From: Rhizoctonia solani
Lineage: Eukaryota; Basidiomycota; Agaricomycetes; Cantharellales; Ceratobasidiaceae
Direction of reading: 5' to 3'
DNA: 64,000 nt
NCBI RefSeq assembly: GCF_016906535.1
Contig: NC_057373.1
Span: 2,356,001 to 2,420,000 of the forward strand
The notes under the pieces were generated by a model that was given only the letters and a program-made list of their open reading frames with translations, did not search any database and was not told the DNA's origin. Made by a program: the position numbers and the translations under genes. This document shows positions 46,080-57,314 of this stretch, in pieces. The stretch's first letter is position 1; each line of letters opens with the position of its first letter.

Positions 46080-46909
46080 GTAGATTGATTATTTGTTATG
46101 CTCGATTGTTTATTTTCACTTCGATTTCTCTTCATCTATATGCTACTTTTCTGAATGTCTTCTTGATACTTTTACCGTATGGCTGAGCCCCTATGTTAGA
46201 GATGATGGTTTAAAGTGTAGTAACCCAAGCATGTACAATAGAATGTTTTACTTTTTTGATTTAACATCCGCCGCGGATTCTCTTCGTATTTTAGATCACG
46301 GACACCAGAACGTTTTCGTATCCTGGGTGCTGCTCGCTTCTCGCTATTGTCCCATGCTGGCCTCTTCTTGACACAGGGTTCACATCAATCAGGCCTGCCG
46401 CGATGATTGTGCATTGACCTTTTTGTTCAGTGGGGACGACTTGATCGTATATCCATATCAATTCAAATGTACTTGCCCCTAGATGAAAAACCGGCAATCA
46501 GACCAAAAAACCATCTCCATTCATTTCATACATGCCATGATCGCTCGACACATGAAAATAATTTCGGGTCATAGCGAACAATAGATCGGTTATATTTCCA
46601 TATCAGTTAATTATCCAAAACACATCAGTCCAGATATCCAGGCTGAAACCTCCGAGATATTAGTTAATGAATTGCAACACGGACCACCTTGTTAGCCACT
46701 TGAATACGGTGTGTGGGGCCACAGCTGACACATAGGCGTCGATTGAGGTACTCGATATATGCGCCACGATCGTGATATCATGGTTAAATAAGCACTGTGA
46801 CATCACCATCCAATGTCAGCCCCGCCCCAGGCGTATATATAGTCATATATAAAGCACTATTCGATACAAGGATTAAACCTAGAGACCACCACTCACCACA
46901 CTATCAACA
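46080..46909. other. Intergenic region upstream of the NDUFA4-like gene
   Basis: About 0.83 kb, AT-rich, holding the terpene synthase 3' region and the next promoter. Nothing else is supported. Confidence 0.5.
46846..46854 (+). promoter_or_regulatory. TATA box of the NDUFA4-like gene
   Basis: TATATAAAG, 64 bp before the start codon at 46910 and preceded by a second TATATATA tract. Confidence 0.45.
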
Positions 46910-47386
46910 ATGATGTTTCAACGTGCTGCCCCCGCTTTCCGCCAAATCGCCCGCCCGGGCTATGCTGCCCAGACCATCGGACGCCGTATGGAGTCCGCTA
47001 GTGCCCAGGCGCCAGACCCAAACCGAAAGGCGAAATTGGTGAGTGCGATATACAAATTCCCAATGATGGACTCAGGATGACATCCTAACTCATATAAAAG
47101 GTATTTCGATTTGGACCTAAGGACGTCCCCATTGAGCTCTGGCCCATGGCTGCGGTCGTTGGCGCTGGAATTGTCGGAGCCGGATTTGCCATTTCTCGTC
47201 ACTGTAAGTCTGTCACAGAACGTTACTAGTGGTCAAAGGCTTACACACTTGCCCCAGTCTACAAAGATGAAGACGTAAGTGTTGTTTCTAGGTAACCGAT
47301 GCATACATGCGTTTTTGGGAACTGACAGTATGATTTCTGTATTAATATTGTAGCTGCGCCTTCACAAGACCCCCCTTTCTAAGTAA
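46910..47386 (+). CDS. NDUFA4/B12D-family mitochondrial protein (MLRQ subunit type)
   Basis: Four exons, join(46910..47038,47101..47203,47258..47274,47354..47386), give 93 residues. The first about 30 residues are rich in Arg, Ala and Gln without acidic residues (MMFQRAAPAFRQIARPGY), a mitochondrial import sequence. The core VPIELWPMAAVVGAGIVGAG followed by FAISRHFYKDEDLRLHKTPL matches the B12D/MLRQ pattern: 'E-L-x-P' before one membrane span, then a basic 'R-H' and 'D-x-x-L/V-R-L-x-K'. In animals the NDUFA4 member is a cytochrome c oxidase accessory subunit once assigned to complex I; the fungal one is usually annotated with complex I. The third exon is only 17 nt. It converges on the NIPA transporter. 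Confidence 0.8.
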
Positions 47387-47589
47387 TTCGAACGTTCCCG
47401 CAATTTGAATGGACTTTCCGATCAATCGTGTATTCTGTATCATAGCTCACCAATAAATGTCCGAATTGTATCACTCTGAAGGAACGGCAATATCATATAT
47501 GCATGTGGAAGTGCTAACTGAGATGAACGCTTGATACATAACAAGACGAAGAAAGAAATGAGATGACGCTCCAAGGCGTCTAGAACCTT

Positions 47590-49877
47590 TCAACGAGGCA
47601 AAGTACTACTATGGCCTTGTTTCTGTGAAGTATTAGCACGCCTAATCCACCTCCATCTCCGTCCAGGGCTGGGTGTGCTTCCCTGGGCCTCTCCGCTGCC
47701 TGCCCCAGATTCATTGGAGGGCCCAGTGGTCACCGAAAATCCTTCGCTAATGCTTCGTAGACCGAGCCTCCGGCGTGCCCTGGGAATCAAAGCAAAGCCA
47801 GGAGATACAGGGCTAAGACCGATCGAAAATCCAGGGGTAACGAGTGCGCTCGGAGGTGCTTCTGCACCGAGCAGAGTGCCATAGCGTGGCCTGGTATGAG
47901 AGCGCCGTTGTGGAGAAATAGGTGGAGATGACGTATCAAGCGAGCCGGTCCGTATGTGCAATTTAGGGATAGGGCCAGCAGCGGGACTGCGGGGTGGTAC
48001 ATCCAAGGGGCTACGGGGAGGCGCGCTCTGTGACGATCTCTGTTCGGAGCTTTCATCAACTGCGTCGGGAGAAAGGGCGGGCGGTCGGGAACCATCCAAA
48101 ATGGGTTCGAGGCTGTGTTCACTGCCACTGAAAGTATCGTGATGGGCCAACGTTCGTTCGATTTCTGACTCGTCGGAATCTTCTTCCACCCATGCCCCTT
48201 CCTTGATACCTCCGCCTTGTTGCACAGAGAGTGCCCAGACGCCACCAAGGAGCACAACAATTCCAGTACTGACTAAAGTGAGCTGCAGCCCAGTTAGCTC
48301 AGAGATTTGATCAAAGTAGACTAGACCGTTGATGATGCTCGAAAGGTTGTAAGAACAAAATGCCACTGTGTTGACCGAGGAATGTTTAACGGATGACGTT
48401 CCTGATCAACGGAAAGAACTCACGGGGGCAAACAAGTGTGGGGTCGGCATAGGTCAAGGATTTGTGAAGGTACCAAAGCTGTATAGAAACGTAAAAACGG
48501 GATTAGTTTGTTCGTCAGACCGATGGTCATCGGTTCCTTTGCGCACCTGAAGCAATGCAAATACTCCAAGACCGAGAACCAATATCCAGCTCTCCCACCG
48601 CCAGAATTGATTGTGGCCTTCAATTGTGAGCACCAGTAGTTCTACTCCTGATTTTGCGAATATCAAGCACATTCCAGACAATAGACCAGACACAAAGGCG
48701 TAAGATATGGCTATCCAAACGGCAGAGGGTTGTTGGATAGCCGAATTTTCTAGGATCTCGGTAGTCACCAGCTTGGGGTCAATTAAGGGACCTTGTTCAG
48801 AGCCACTTTCGATATTGCGTTCGGGTTGGGTTGGTGAGTGTGTGGGTGTAGGGATAGATTCATCTAGACGAATACGGCCTTCTTGACGTGTCAATTTCCA
48901 TTCTGCTAGATGTGTCTGACGACAAAGGTCACTTGAAAGGGGAGGATAATAGATGAAAAATGACATACGACTACGAGCGCGATAATAACGGCGCATCCGA
49001 GTAGAGTAAAATATGCTACAAATGTTGTTCGACGGAATAGACGCAGCAAATCATCAAGTGAATGTGTTCTTTCGGGGACAATCCCGAATACTGCTATTAG
49101 TACAGCCCCAGTCGCGACAAAAAGAGTTCCCAAAACCATGTATTTCGAGAACAAGTCTCCAAGGATTAACCTTGCGAAGAATGCATTCCATAATAAGGAC
49201 ACTGCTCCAAGTGGAGCGAGGATAACCACGGGCAGCGAGGCGATCTGGAAGAGAGAGCCGAGAATGTTGGAAGATATGAATATACCTAGCATGGGAAAGA
49301 TCAGCCATCTAGAGACACTTGTTCGGAATATAAGAACGTACCAAATCCAAGTAGCCAAAGACTTTGAGTATATAGATGTAAGATTCGTTAAGATTTTGAC
49401 CAAACGAACGAACTCACGGGCGGCGGTAGTCGGGCCTCCTATCCTCCTCTGGGCATGCCTGATTCAGTAGATGACTTTTTCTCTGCACAGTAAGTCCTAA
49501 AATAATATATCAACCGTTTAATATACTCCTGTGTGCTATGCGCGACAATCACATGCCTAGCGATTGAACGCACGAGGCCAGTAACCCTATGGTAATACCC
49601 AGAGCGACGCTGACTTGTGGGCTTGCGTCTTCTACGGCCATGACGTAGTTCCGGTCCGTTCTGGTTCTCTAAGTGCCGACGACTGCGATCAAGTGTTTCT
49701 GGAGTCAAATGTGGTATGTTGGGTTGGGTCTCGGTCTACTTCGAGTTGGGGTAGTTGATCGGTAGCCTCAAAACGATGATGTAATCCATCAATCATCGAA
49801 GAAGAGCCGGGCGCTTGCAGATCACTTCTCATCCCAGACCATGACCGTTGGGACCGTGGCGGCTCGGCCGTATCCAT
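47590..49877 (-). CDS. NIPA-family magnesium transporter
   Basis: A multi-exon minus-strand gene ending at 47590. NIPA proteins are multi-span carriers of the drug/metabolite-transporter fold that move Mg2+. Conserved stretches in order are SVALGITIGLLASCVQSLG, LTVQRKSHLLNQ, PLWLLGF, LPVVILAPLGAVSLLWNAFF followed by ARLILGD, then SGLLSGMCLIFAKSGVELL and, after an exon joint, SLTYADPTLVCPLAFCSYN. A Ser/Pro-rich cytosolic tail of about 200 residues follows the last span. Two starts are possible. The ATG at 49877 gives an acidic leader joined by a normal intron; the ATG at 49641 starts just before the first span. The first intron after span 1 (49497-49556) has a GC donor. Confidence 0.85.
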
Positions 49878-51407
49878 AGCTTGCAGCTGGTTACCAATGC
49901 ATATCAATCTATTAGGATAAAATATACCCTACATGAAAAAGATCTTTGTACCGTATACTTTTCGATGTTGTCGGCTCACCAGCTCGCACTGTGTCTACGA
50001 CACCTGTGATTTCAACCACCTTGGCCGTGTACTTGGCAAGCCGTACATGGTTGTAGTACTCCGATTTCTACCCTTTTGAGTTGTGACAATATTACCGAGT
50101 GCCAGCGGGATTGCCTATGAGAGCAGCCCCCACAGCGTAACGATTGCACTTGACGCTACTTGAATGCAGATCAGTCCCGGTACTGGTTGCCCTGACTCTC
50201 CATCTATAAGTACTGATGTATAGCAATTGCTGCCTCTGCATCTTCTTTCACTGTGTTCGAGCTAATCTTATCAACCAACATGAGACTATTTCCAATTATG
50301 AGCACTGGGACTGGCTTTTGTTACTCTAACCTTGGCTCAGGTGTGTCCTCCACACTCTACCCTCAAGAAGGGGTCTTGTGGTATTTGCAACTGTATCAAG
50401 CAAGGCTAGGGAAATATAGTAGGCAATTTACCATATAAATTTAGTACACAATCTTATCGACCTATAGTTAAATCCACAGCCAGGGTGTTTTATTGACGAT
50501 GGACGCGATGAATCCGGGAATACCTATTGTATCGCGGGGTGTTATATAGGTTCCGGTCTTCCGCACTTCCTGTGATCATCACACTAAAGTATGCCACAGC
50601 TTGGTGTAGATGGTACTCAAGGATTAGACCCCCCCCCCCCGCCAGTTCAACCTTCTGGCTCCGTCTGTCCTTCAGGAACATCACTTTATATCACAAGATA
50701 TTATCTGATCGCGAATAATTTTCAACGGTCGCTGCGGCTACCTTGAGCTTACGCCAACCAATAATATTGAGGTAAGGAAATTCAGTTTGCCGACTCGAAC
50801 GGGTGGGGAAAGAGAACAATAACGAGTGAATCCTAGTTCCCGCTTAATTTTGCGTGTTCCGCTAGATATAGTCTAAGCACCCGGTGGCGTGGAGACATAT
50901 AATACCGAATGTAACCCGGTAAATGCATTTAATTTCTGTTGTATGAGCACAATCTGACCATCTTTGTCCAACTAGCCCATCGCACAGTCTGACCCTGCTG
51001 GTGCATGCCCGGCCGGAGCGGCGCTAAGCCTGCTCAGGACCTCCTCCGGGGGCACCAAGCGTGCATGCGTTTCTGGATCTACAAAAGCTGGGAGCATGAA
51101 GCCAGATAGCCTTCCGGTAGATATTGATAAGCTTTTCTAGGCTCCTTTGAATTCCGGATGCACTGCAGGATATAGTTTCGGCACAGACACCTATTACGGG
51201 CCTTGTTGAGCGAATAACGTGCCAGCACTTACTCTACTGTGGAATAGCGTATTTGATCACTATTTCGGTCAGGCTATGATACAAAGTATTGATTGGATTA
51301 TTTACTAAATAGCATTTCTCTTCTGCTTTCTTATAAATGCATGCAGGGGTGGTAGCAAACATGGTTTACTATAGTTGTATACATACTCGGGGCCGACACC
51401 GCCGCAA
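49878..51407. other. Intergenic region, about 1.5 kb
   Basis: Lies between the NIPA start and the SSU1-like stop. It holds the NIPA promoter and scattered short frames without domains. A run of 12 C occurs at 50629-50640. I see no mobile-element protein and no inverted repeats by eye. Confidence 0.45.
50629..50640. repeat. Run of 12 C
   Basis: A C12 homopolymer in intergenic sequence. Confidence 0.8.
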
Positions 51408-53390
51408 TCAATGCGCGCTTTTTTCTGAATCGTCTTCATTGCGCTTCGGTGACCAACCGGCCAAACAAGGAGCCTGAAATACGTTTCCAGAAACGATTCC
51501 CTGAATGGTCTTGCTAGTTACAAGTATCTGTAAGTTAGTCATATTCAGCCGATCTATCTTTATGTGAAAAGTAGTTGGTATTAGTTTACCCATAATGCGA
51601 TAACGATGCCAACCATAATTGTTCCGAGAATCTTGAGGAACATCAAATGAAGCTCGGTGCCCAGAGCCAATACACAAAGTGTAAGCGATGCTAGCGGGAA
51701 TGTGAATCCCCACCACCTGGCGCCGGTCGTAAACAAGCGTCATCAATGCACGCACTCAGACAAAAGACTACTCAACATACCCCATATTGAATTCAGGTTT
51801 GACTTCTCCCCCACCCATGCGACTACCGAATGCTAATATTGCAACAGCCCAATACCATAGTCCTAGTCCCATCATACACAAGGCACCGATTATACCTAAT
51901 GCATATACTCCATGCACGGCTGATGCAAGAGTTTCTAGGCCGGGTCTCGAGAGAAGGTAGGGTCGCAACGAAACAGCTAGACGTCCCAAGTTACAGAGAG
52001 CAACTCCTGATTGGCCAGTGGGGCCAAGCGGAAGAAATACCGTTACCTGTGGTGCACGTAAGCCCCAAAAGTCCCAGAACTGCATCGTTTGCACTACTCA
52101 CAATGACATCCGTAGCCGGAAGATGGTGAAATGCAAGTCGTTGTAAGTAAAGAGCAAGGATCATTAAAGCCAGAGAAGTTCCAATTCCACATGCAATGTA
52201 AGCTGAATCGTAACACGACGCGCAAGTTTCAGCGTAAAGTTCAGGCGAGTTACTCAGCCCTTACATGCAATCCACATATGAAAAACATATTCGGGATATT
52301 TGTCGACTAGGAGGTTCCCTAATGTGGCGCCCGTAGCCGCAACTAGAACCCATTCAGAGATAATTTCTATTTCAAGTTGATTTATAACTCACTTGTGATA
52401 GTTGGGACCACCGGTAACAAAAGCGCAGCTGTCACTGTTTCGGGTCGGTTACTGTGGCTTGTGAATTGCCTATCCGATCATGCGAATATCTCTTGAAACC
52501 AGTTGGGTGCAATGAAGTTAAGTACACTTACATCCATGGAACGAGAAGACCAACTGCTCCCGACATGACCCACGCGAACCACCAGCCATAGCTCGCGGTT
52601 AGAGCCCACTCCAAACTCAAATTATATGCTCGAGTGCACACAAGTCCTATGGCTCCGAGAATTGTAATCAGCCCCATGGGTATTGTTCCCAGGAACAGGC
52701 TCTAGAGTTAAGGATGTCAAGCCGAGGGAACCAGAGAGAGTTTTAAATGTTTATACTCACATGCGTTGCATGACCCAATGTCAAGCCAATGATCTCAGGA
52801 TGCATCGTATATCGGGTAGCGATGATTCCACAGAACGTGACGAAGAGAACAATATCCAAGATTAAGAAACACGCTGCGATAGGTCGTACCACTTGGAGTA
52901 TGGATGGCCACGGTAGTGTCAAAAGCAAAATCGCATTCACCTTTGCAGGTAGAAGAGTTTCAGTCGGGGATTAAAGAATAGCGAGGCTAATACCTACCCC
53001 CGTTCCCATTGTAACACTGATGAGTACACTTAATAATGGCAGGGATTAATCTATACGAGCAACAGCAACTTACCTGAACCAGGAAGGAGAGAAATAGATG
53101 ATCCTACAGTGGATTTATAGAAGTCAGGGGGTTTATTATGAGTCTAAAGGCGACATAGAGAGCTGTTGTATTAATTACCGGTCTTTTAGTCCTCTAATAC
53201 GTTTTGTAGCAATTCCATTGCCTGTTGTAACATTTTCTGTGCGAGTGGTGGAATGGATGTCTGCCTCAGATCCCCCCGAACCGTCGATTCCAGTATGACA
53301 GATTTCCGAGATTGCTTGGACGCTACGCCGAGCTAAACCACTAATCTGCCCTAATTGATTGGCCGAATTAGCTTGCTCCAGGTTTGCCAT
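51408..53390 (-). CDS. SSU1-like sulfite exporter / TDT (TehA-SLAC1 fold) anion transporter
   Basis: A minus-strand gene with about ten short exons running from the ATG at 53390 to the TGA at 51408. After a soluble N-terminus of about 70 residues comes IIYFSPSWFSVTMGTG, the first-helix motif of fungal Ssu1 and malate-type TDT carriers. Next come FLILDIVLFVTFCGIIATRY, SLFLGTIPMGLITILGAIGL, then SYGWWFAWVMSGAVGLLVPW, and LLLPVVPTITSATGATLGN, where proline-containing helices line the pore. The later part includes FLPLGPTGQSGVALCNLGR and FNMGWWGFTFPLASLTL. In yeast, Ssu1 exports sulfite across the plasma membrane; some relatives export other anions, so the substrate is inferred. About ten membrane spans are evident. 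There is no sign of truncation. Confidence 0.9.
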
Positions 53391-53865
53391 TTTGCTGTAT
53401 ATCCCTTGAGTGAAAGTGGAGAATGTATAGAATTAATGCAACCAAGATAATTTCAGTGTAAGCAATTGAAGCGATTTGAGAATCACGAGCCCGAGTCCGA
53501 GAGCGATAGAAGACAGAAGCCAATTTGACCACTACAGTCGTAATACGAGCTCTTAAGAGCAACGAGAGACAGGAGTTAGAAGGTTGAACGTTTGTGGGAG
53601 GTGGTCACGAGCTGGTGGGGCTGTCTGCAACAGCTGGCGATTTGAGTCAGTGTCGTAGTTGGAAATCAAACCTCCACCCAACGTTCTTATCTTTGCGTGA
53701 TAAAATGTAGAATCGGGCCGCCTCGGAATATGCTGGTCATTTCATTAAAGGCATTCCCTAGCAAATGTCTTTATTTCAGTGTTCTGACTTCCACAGAAAA
53801 ATGACCATAAAATGAGTTGTATTACATCTCTCTAACCCAACTACGCAATTTGGTTGTTATATGCA
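53391..53865. other. SSU1-like promoter region and HID1 3' end
   Basis: 475 bp between two minus-strand genes. It contains no supported feature beyond the expected promoter and 3' untranslated region. Confidence 0.45.
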
Positions 53866-56800
53866 CTAAGATCCCCCTGGAGCGGGAGCAGGTGGTGTCG
53901 CTGTCCCTGCTTGGGTGTTTGAAGACCCTGCTCCACTGGCACCTCCCCAAAATCCTCCCATGACTGTCTGTACGGTATCGGCCACTCTCCTAGGCTGTGG
54001 TGTATGCTTGACACCGAACAGACGGACGTTGGTCCCGTTCCATATGCTGAGAGGTGTTGTTCCTCGTACGTATATCTCACCCCAGAGAAGTGAGTTGAGC
54101 CATACAAGTGAAGCATCGGACCACTGAAGGATCGTGAGTAATGCATGTGGGTGCTACAAATGAGCGGTACTTACATGGAATTTTCGAGGGGCCAGTGGAC
54201 CAGGTGGAGGTAACACATGGTTCAGGTTCGCTGATCGCAACAAGTCAAGAATTGCAGCCGTGCTTGATGCACGGTTCCCACTGGCCTGTAGTTCGTGTAT
54301 CTTAGGCGCTAATTCAGCGATTGCGATTTGTACAACATCAAGTGGCAACCTGCATCAAACACATATAAGACAGACAATCTATGGTATAAACTTCAGAGGA
54401 CCTACCCTCTTTGCCAGGACGAAACCCATTCCTGCGTTGGCACAAATCCATTCTTCCCAAGCGCAACAGCAGCAGCTAGTTCTTCCTCTTCCGATAAATC
54501 TATGCTCTCCTTACGACTCGGATTCGCGTCTTCTCTTAGTTTACCACGGGCTTTCTCTGACATGCCGATCGTTACCATAGGCTCATCGTCTACCCCAGCA
54601 AGGCCACCCTCGAGTTCTTCGGGCGTAGGCATTAAATGGGCTCGTTCTCGTTCGATTAAGTCCCGTTTTTCCTTGGAGAGGTCAGGATTTTCTGTACCAG
54701 GTACCAGCTTGGCCTTTCCTTTATTCGAACCTTTAGCGGCCTCCTCTCGTCTCCTTACTTCTCGTACGGCGCCTCGAAGCGTAAAAACACCGAGTCCCTC
54801 GATAACATTTCGCGCTCGAAGTAGTGCGTATACCACATTGGGGTTGTCCTGCAGGTGGTGTGCGATGACGTTGTTGAAAACCTCCAGAATGAAGTAAACT
54901 AGTCGAGGGTGAGACTCATCAGCAAGGAGGAATAAAGGTGACGAAAACGCCGTCAAAAGCGATATCAGCCGAGCTGAAGCTGTTATGGTGAGTTGAGTGA
55001 GATGAGGCGAGACATTGGAGAGCGTAATAATGAGGGCTGGGTATAGGGATGTAAGTTGGCCAGACGTTGTAGCTACGATCGAATATATTGACTGAACGCG
55101 TCAAAAGAGTCAACTCGGTTAGAAGCTGGACGAATACATCGGCCTATTAACTAGAATACTCACAGTGATCATGAAATCACATGTCGTCCCTGGTGTGGAC
55201 CATTTTGCCGGGACTGCTATTTTTACCGGCAAATGTAACTTTGACCCTAATGCAAAGTCGGATGACATTGATTGGATGATGTATGAGAGTGCGCGGCACA
55301 GGCCCTGGGTTTCTATAAAACAGCTTCAGTACACATTGTAGGTATATACATGATACTTACGTGGTTTATCCTTGATTTCCAGGCATGTGCATAGTAGATA
55401 AGCAATAAGGTCGACACACTTGTCCGAATCCATAACGAAAGCACGGAATTTCTAAAAAGATGTGTTAATTTCGGTAAATATCTAGCAATAGCTATATGCA
55501 AACTTTGTTCAAATCGAGCATTTTCCAAAGAAAAACGTCTGTAGTCAAGTCAGCCGTACTTCGAAGCCCGTCGAAATTGTAAGAGCTTACAGAGTTCGAC
55601 CAAATAGGGAACCCCTTTCCTTGAACCAGGCAAGAGACCGTGTGAAGCAACCATGTTCTGCTCCAAAATGGAAAGAATTCCATCGAACACGAATTCAAAA
55701 TCACTGGCGCGATGCTATACACAGCACATGAGTACCTTTCAACGGTATTATACTTAACACACACACCAATTTTGCAATCGAATATCTAAAAGCGTTCGAC
55801 TTGGACGTTGGGACCCACTCCGAATCCTCGGTCGCCTCTCCACCACCAGCGACGCGGTCACGGGCGTCGCCGCTTTGGTAATCCAATAGTACGCAAAGAG
55901 CAGAAATCGCAAGTTCGGGAACTGCATCAGCGTCCATGGCGCGAGTCACTAGGTGGTTATAAGGCATAGACGAGAGTGGTAATGGCGACAAATTTGGCGG
56001 GTGCAGGGATATATTGAGAAGTGAGCACAACAGGGTTAAAACACGTCGACGCGGTGTCCGCTGGGTCGCTACTGAGAGAGCTGGAGTGATCATGGAGAGG
56101 GTTACGGTCGGAGGTATGTATATTTGCTTGGAAAGAAGGACAAGGAGTAAGCCTGCGATATATTCATTAGCCTACGATCGTTAAACAAGTTCAAGTCAAA
56201 CGTACGGAGGACTTCAGCTTTGTTGCTCTCCAAGTCCCTTGAGGTGCCCATGTCTGAAGCTGACCCAATCCCTTTGACCCAAATCATATAGTTAATCTTA
56301 TGATTGTCGACCTGGACTTTTTTAGGGATAGTGAATCCGCAACAGAAGAGAAGGTCGATAGCCAAATTCATTAACCTCTCACCCCACGAAGGTTCAGTAT
56401 CGGCCTGGTGGGGTATTGATTGAGGTGTAGGAGACTTGGGTGATTTAAGGACATCTTCGTCCTCTTCATCGTCGATAACAAACTGCTTCGATTGATCCAC
56501 TTGAACTTGTTCAGGAGATGGTTCTTTGGGCGTACGCTTCCAAAATAGTTCTTCGACCCTGCCATGATCGGCGTCACCTTCGAACACCACGGGCAGGATG
56601 CGGGCCAGCACCCGTATGCAGTTAAGGGCCTCCTTATTTGGGTTTCTCTGGGTTGTGCCTGGATACAAAGATGAGAATGCGGGGATGACAGGTGCTTCGG
56701 TAGGAAAGGTGTGGTCTATCATCAAGAATTGCAGGCGCTTAATGAGGACGATCAACAGCGTCGACAGATTCTCTGGGGCATCGGATAAAGCGCGTCTAAC

Positions 56801-57156
56801 TAAGCGAGTGTGGTTATTCGTGTGGCTTAAGACACCTAGTCTAGTTACTTACTATCATGTGGTACTATAAGATTGCTGACATCGGAAGCGCTATCGAACA
56901 GCAAGTAATACTGCATCGCGTAAGCAAAAATAGGGATGATAGGTACATCTGATTACCTGCGACCAATACGCATCATCTGAGTCCGGGATATTCTATCTGC
57001 TGGTGAGCGCCTCACTCGCAGCAACGTAATGATTCTGCCACTTACTCTATTTTCGAACAATCTAGCTATACCCGACTTTTTGGTACGGAATGACAGTTTT
57101 ACATCTTCTCCTAAAATCCCGAATGGTGTCGATAATCTCTTTCCTAAATTAAACAT
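53866..57156 (-). CDS. HID1-domain protein (Golgi / secretory-granule trafficking)
   Basis: A multi-exon gene from a probable ATG at 57156 to a TAG at 53866. HID1 proteins are peripheral Golgi proteins related to dymeclin, needed for dense-core vesicle and trans-Golgi traffic in animals; the fungal role is little known. Family features in order are KLSFRTKKSGIARLFENR near the N-terminus, DSDDAYWSQYYLLFDSASDV, PENLSTLLIVLIKRLQFL, LNCIRVLARILPVVFEGD, the helical repeats with LLTLLCSLLNISLHPP and ISALCVLLDYQ, and later FILEVFNNVIAHHLQDNPN with VVYALLRAR. The C-terminus is WNGTNVRLFGVKHT and a Gly/Pro/Ala-rich tail. The start may lie in another exon, since relatives begin right before KLSFR. The gap to the divergent next gene is only 158 bp. 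Confidence 0.87.
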
Positions 57157-57314
57157 TACACTTGGAGGGCAGATGAGAGAACGTGGCCGCCGAGCAGTAA
57201 GTCGATCCGCGTTCACGTGATCGGGCGAGTACACAGCCACCATTCGTGTTGTTGCTTCCGATCTTCATCCTCTGTAAATATATCTGCATCAATAAACGTC
57301 GAGAGGCCCGACGT
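57157..57314. promoter_or_regulatory. Compact divergent promoter, HID1 / RING-like coiled-coil gene
   Basis: Only 158 bp separate the two start codons, so both promoters must overlap. No TATA box is seen. Confidence 0.4.

Noticed and set aside
49497..49556. Using the GT at 49552 as a normal donor for the NIPA intron
   Set aside because: It shifts the frame and breaks the conserved LTVQRKSH segment, so the GC donor 4 nt upstream was preferred.
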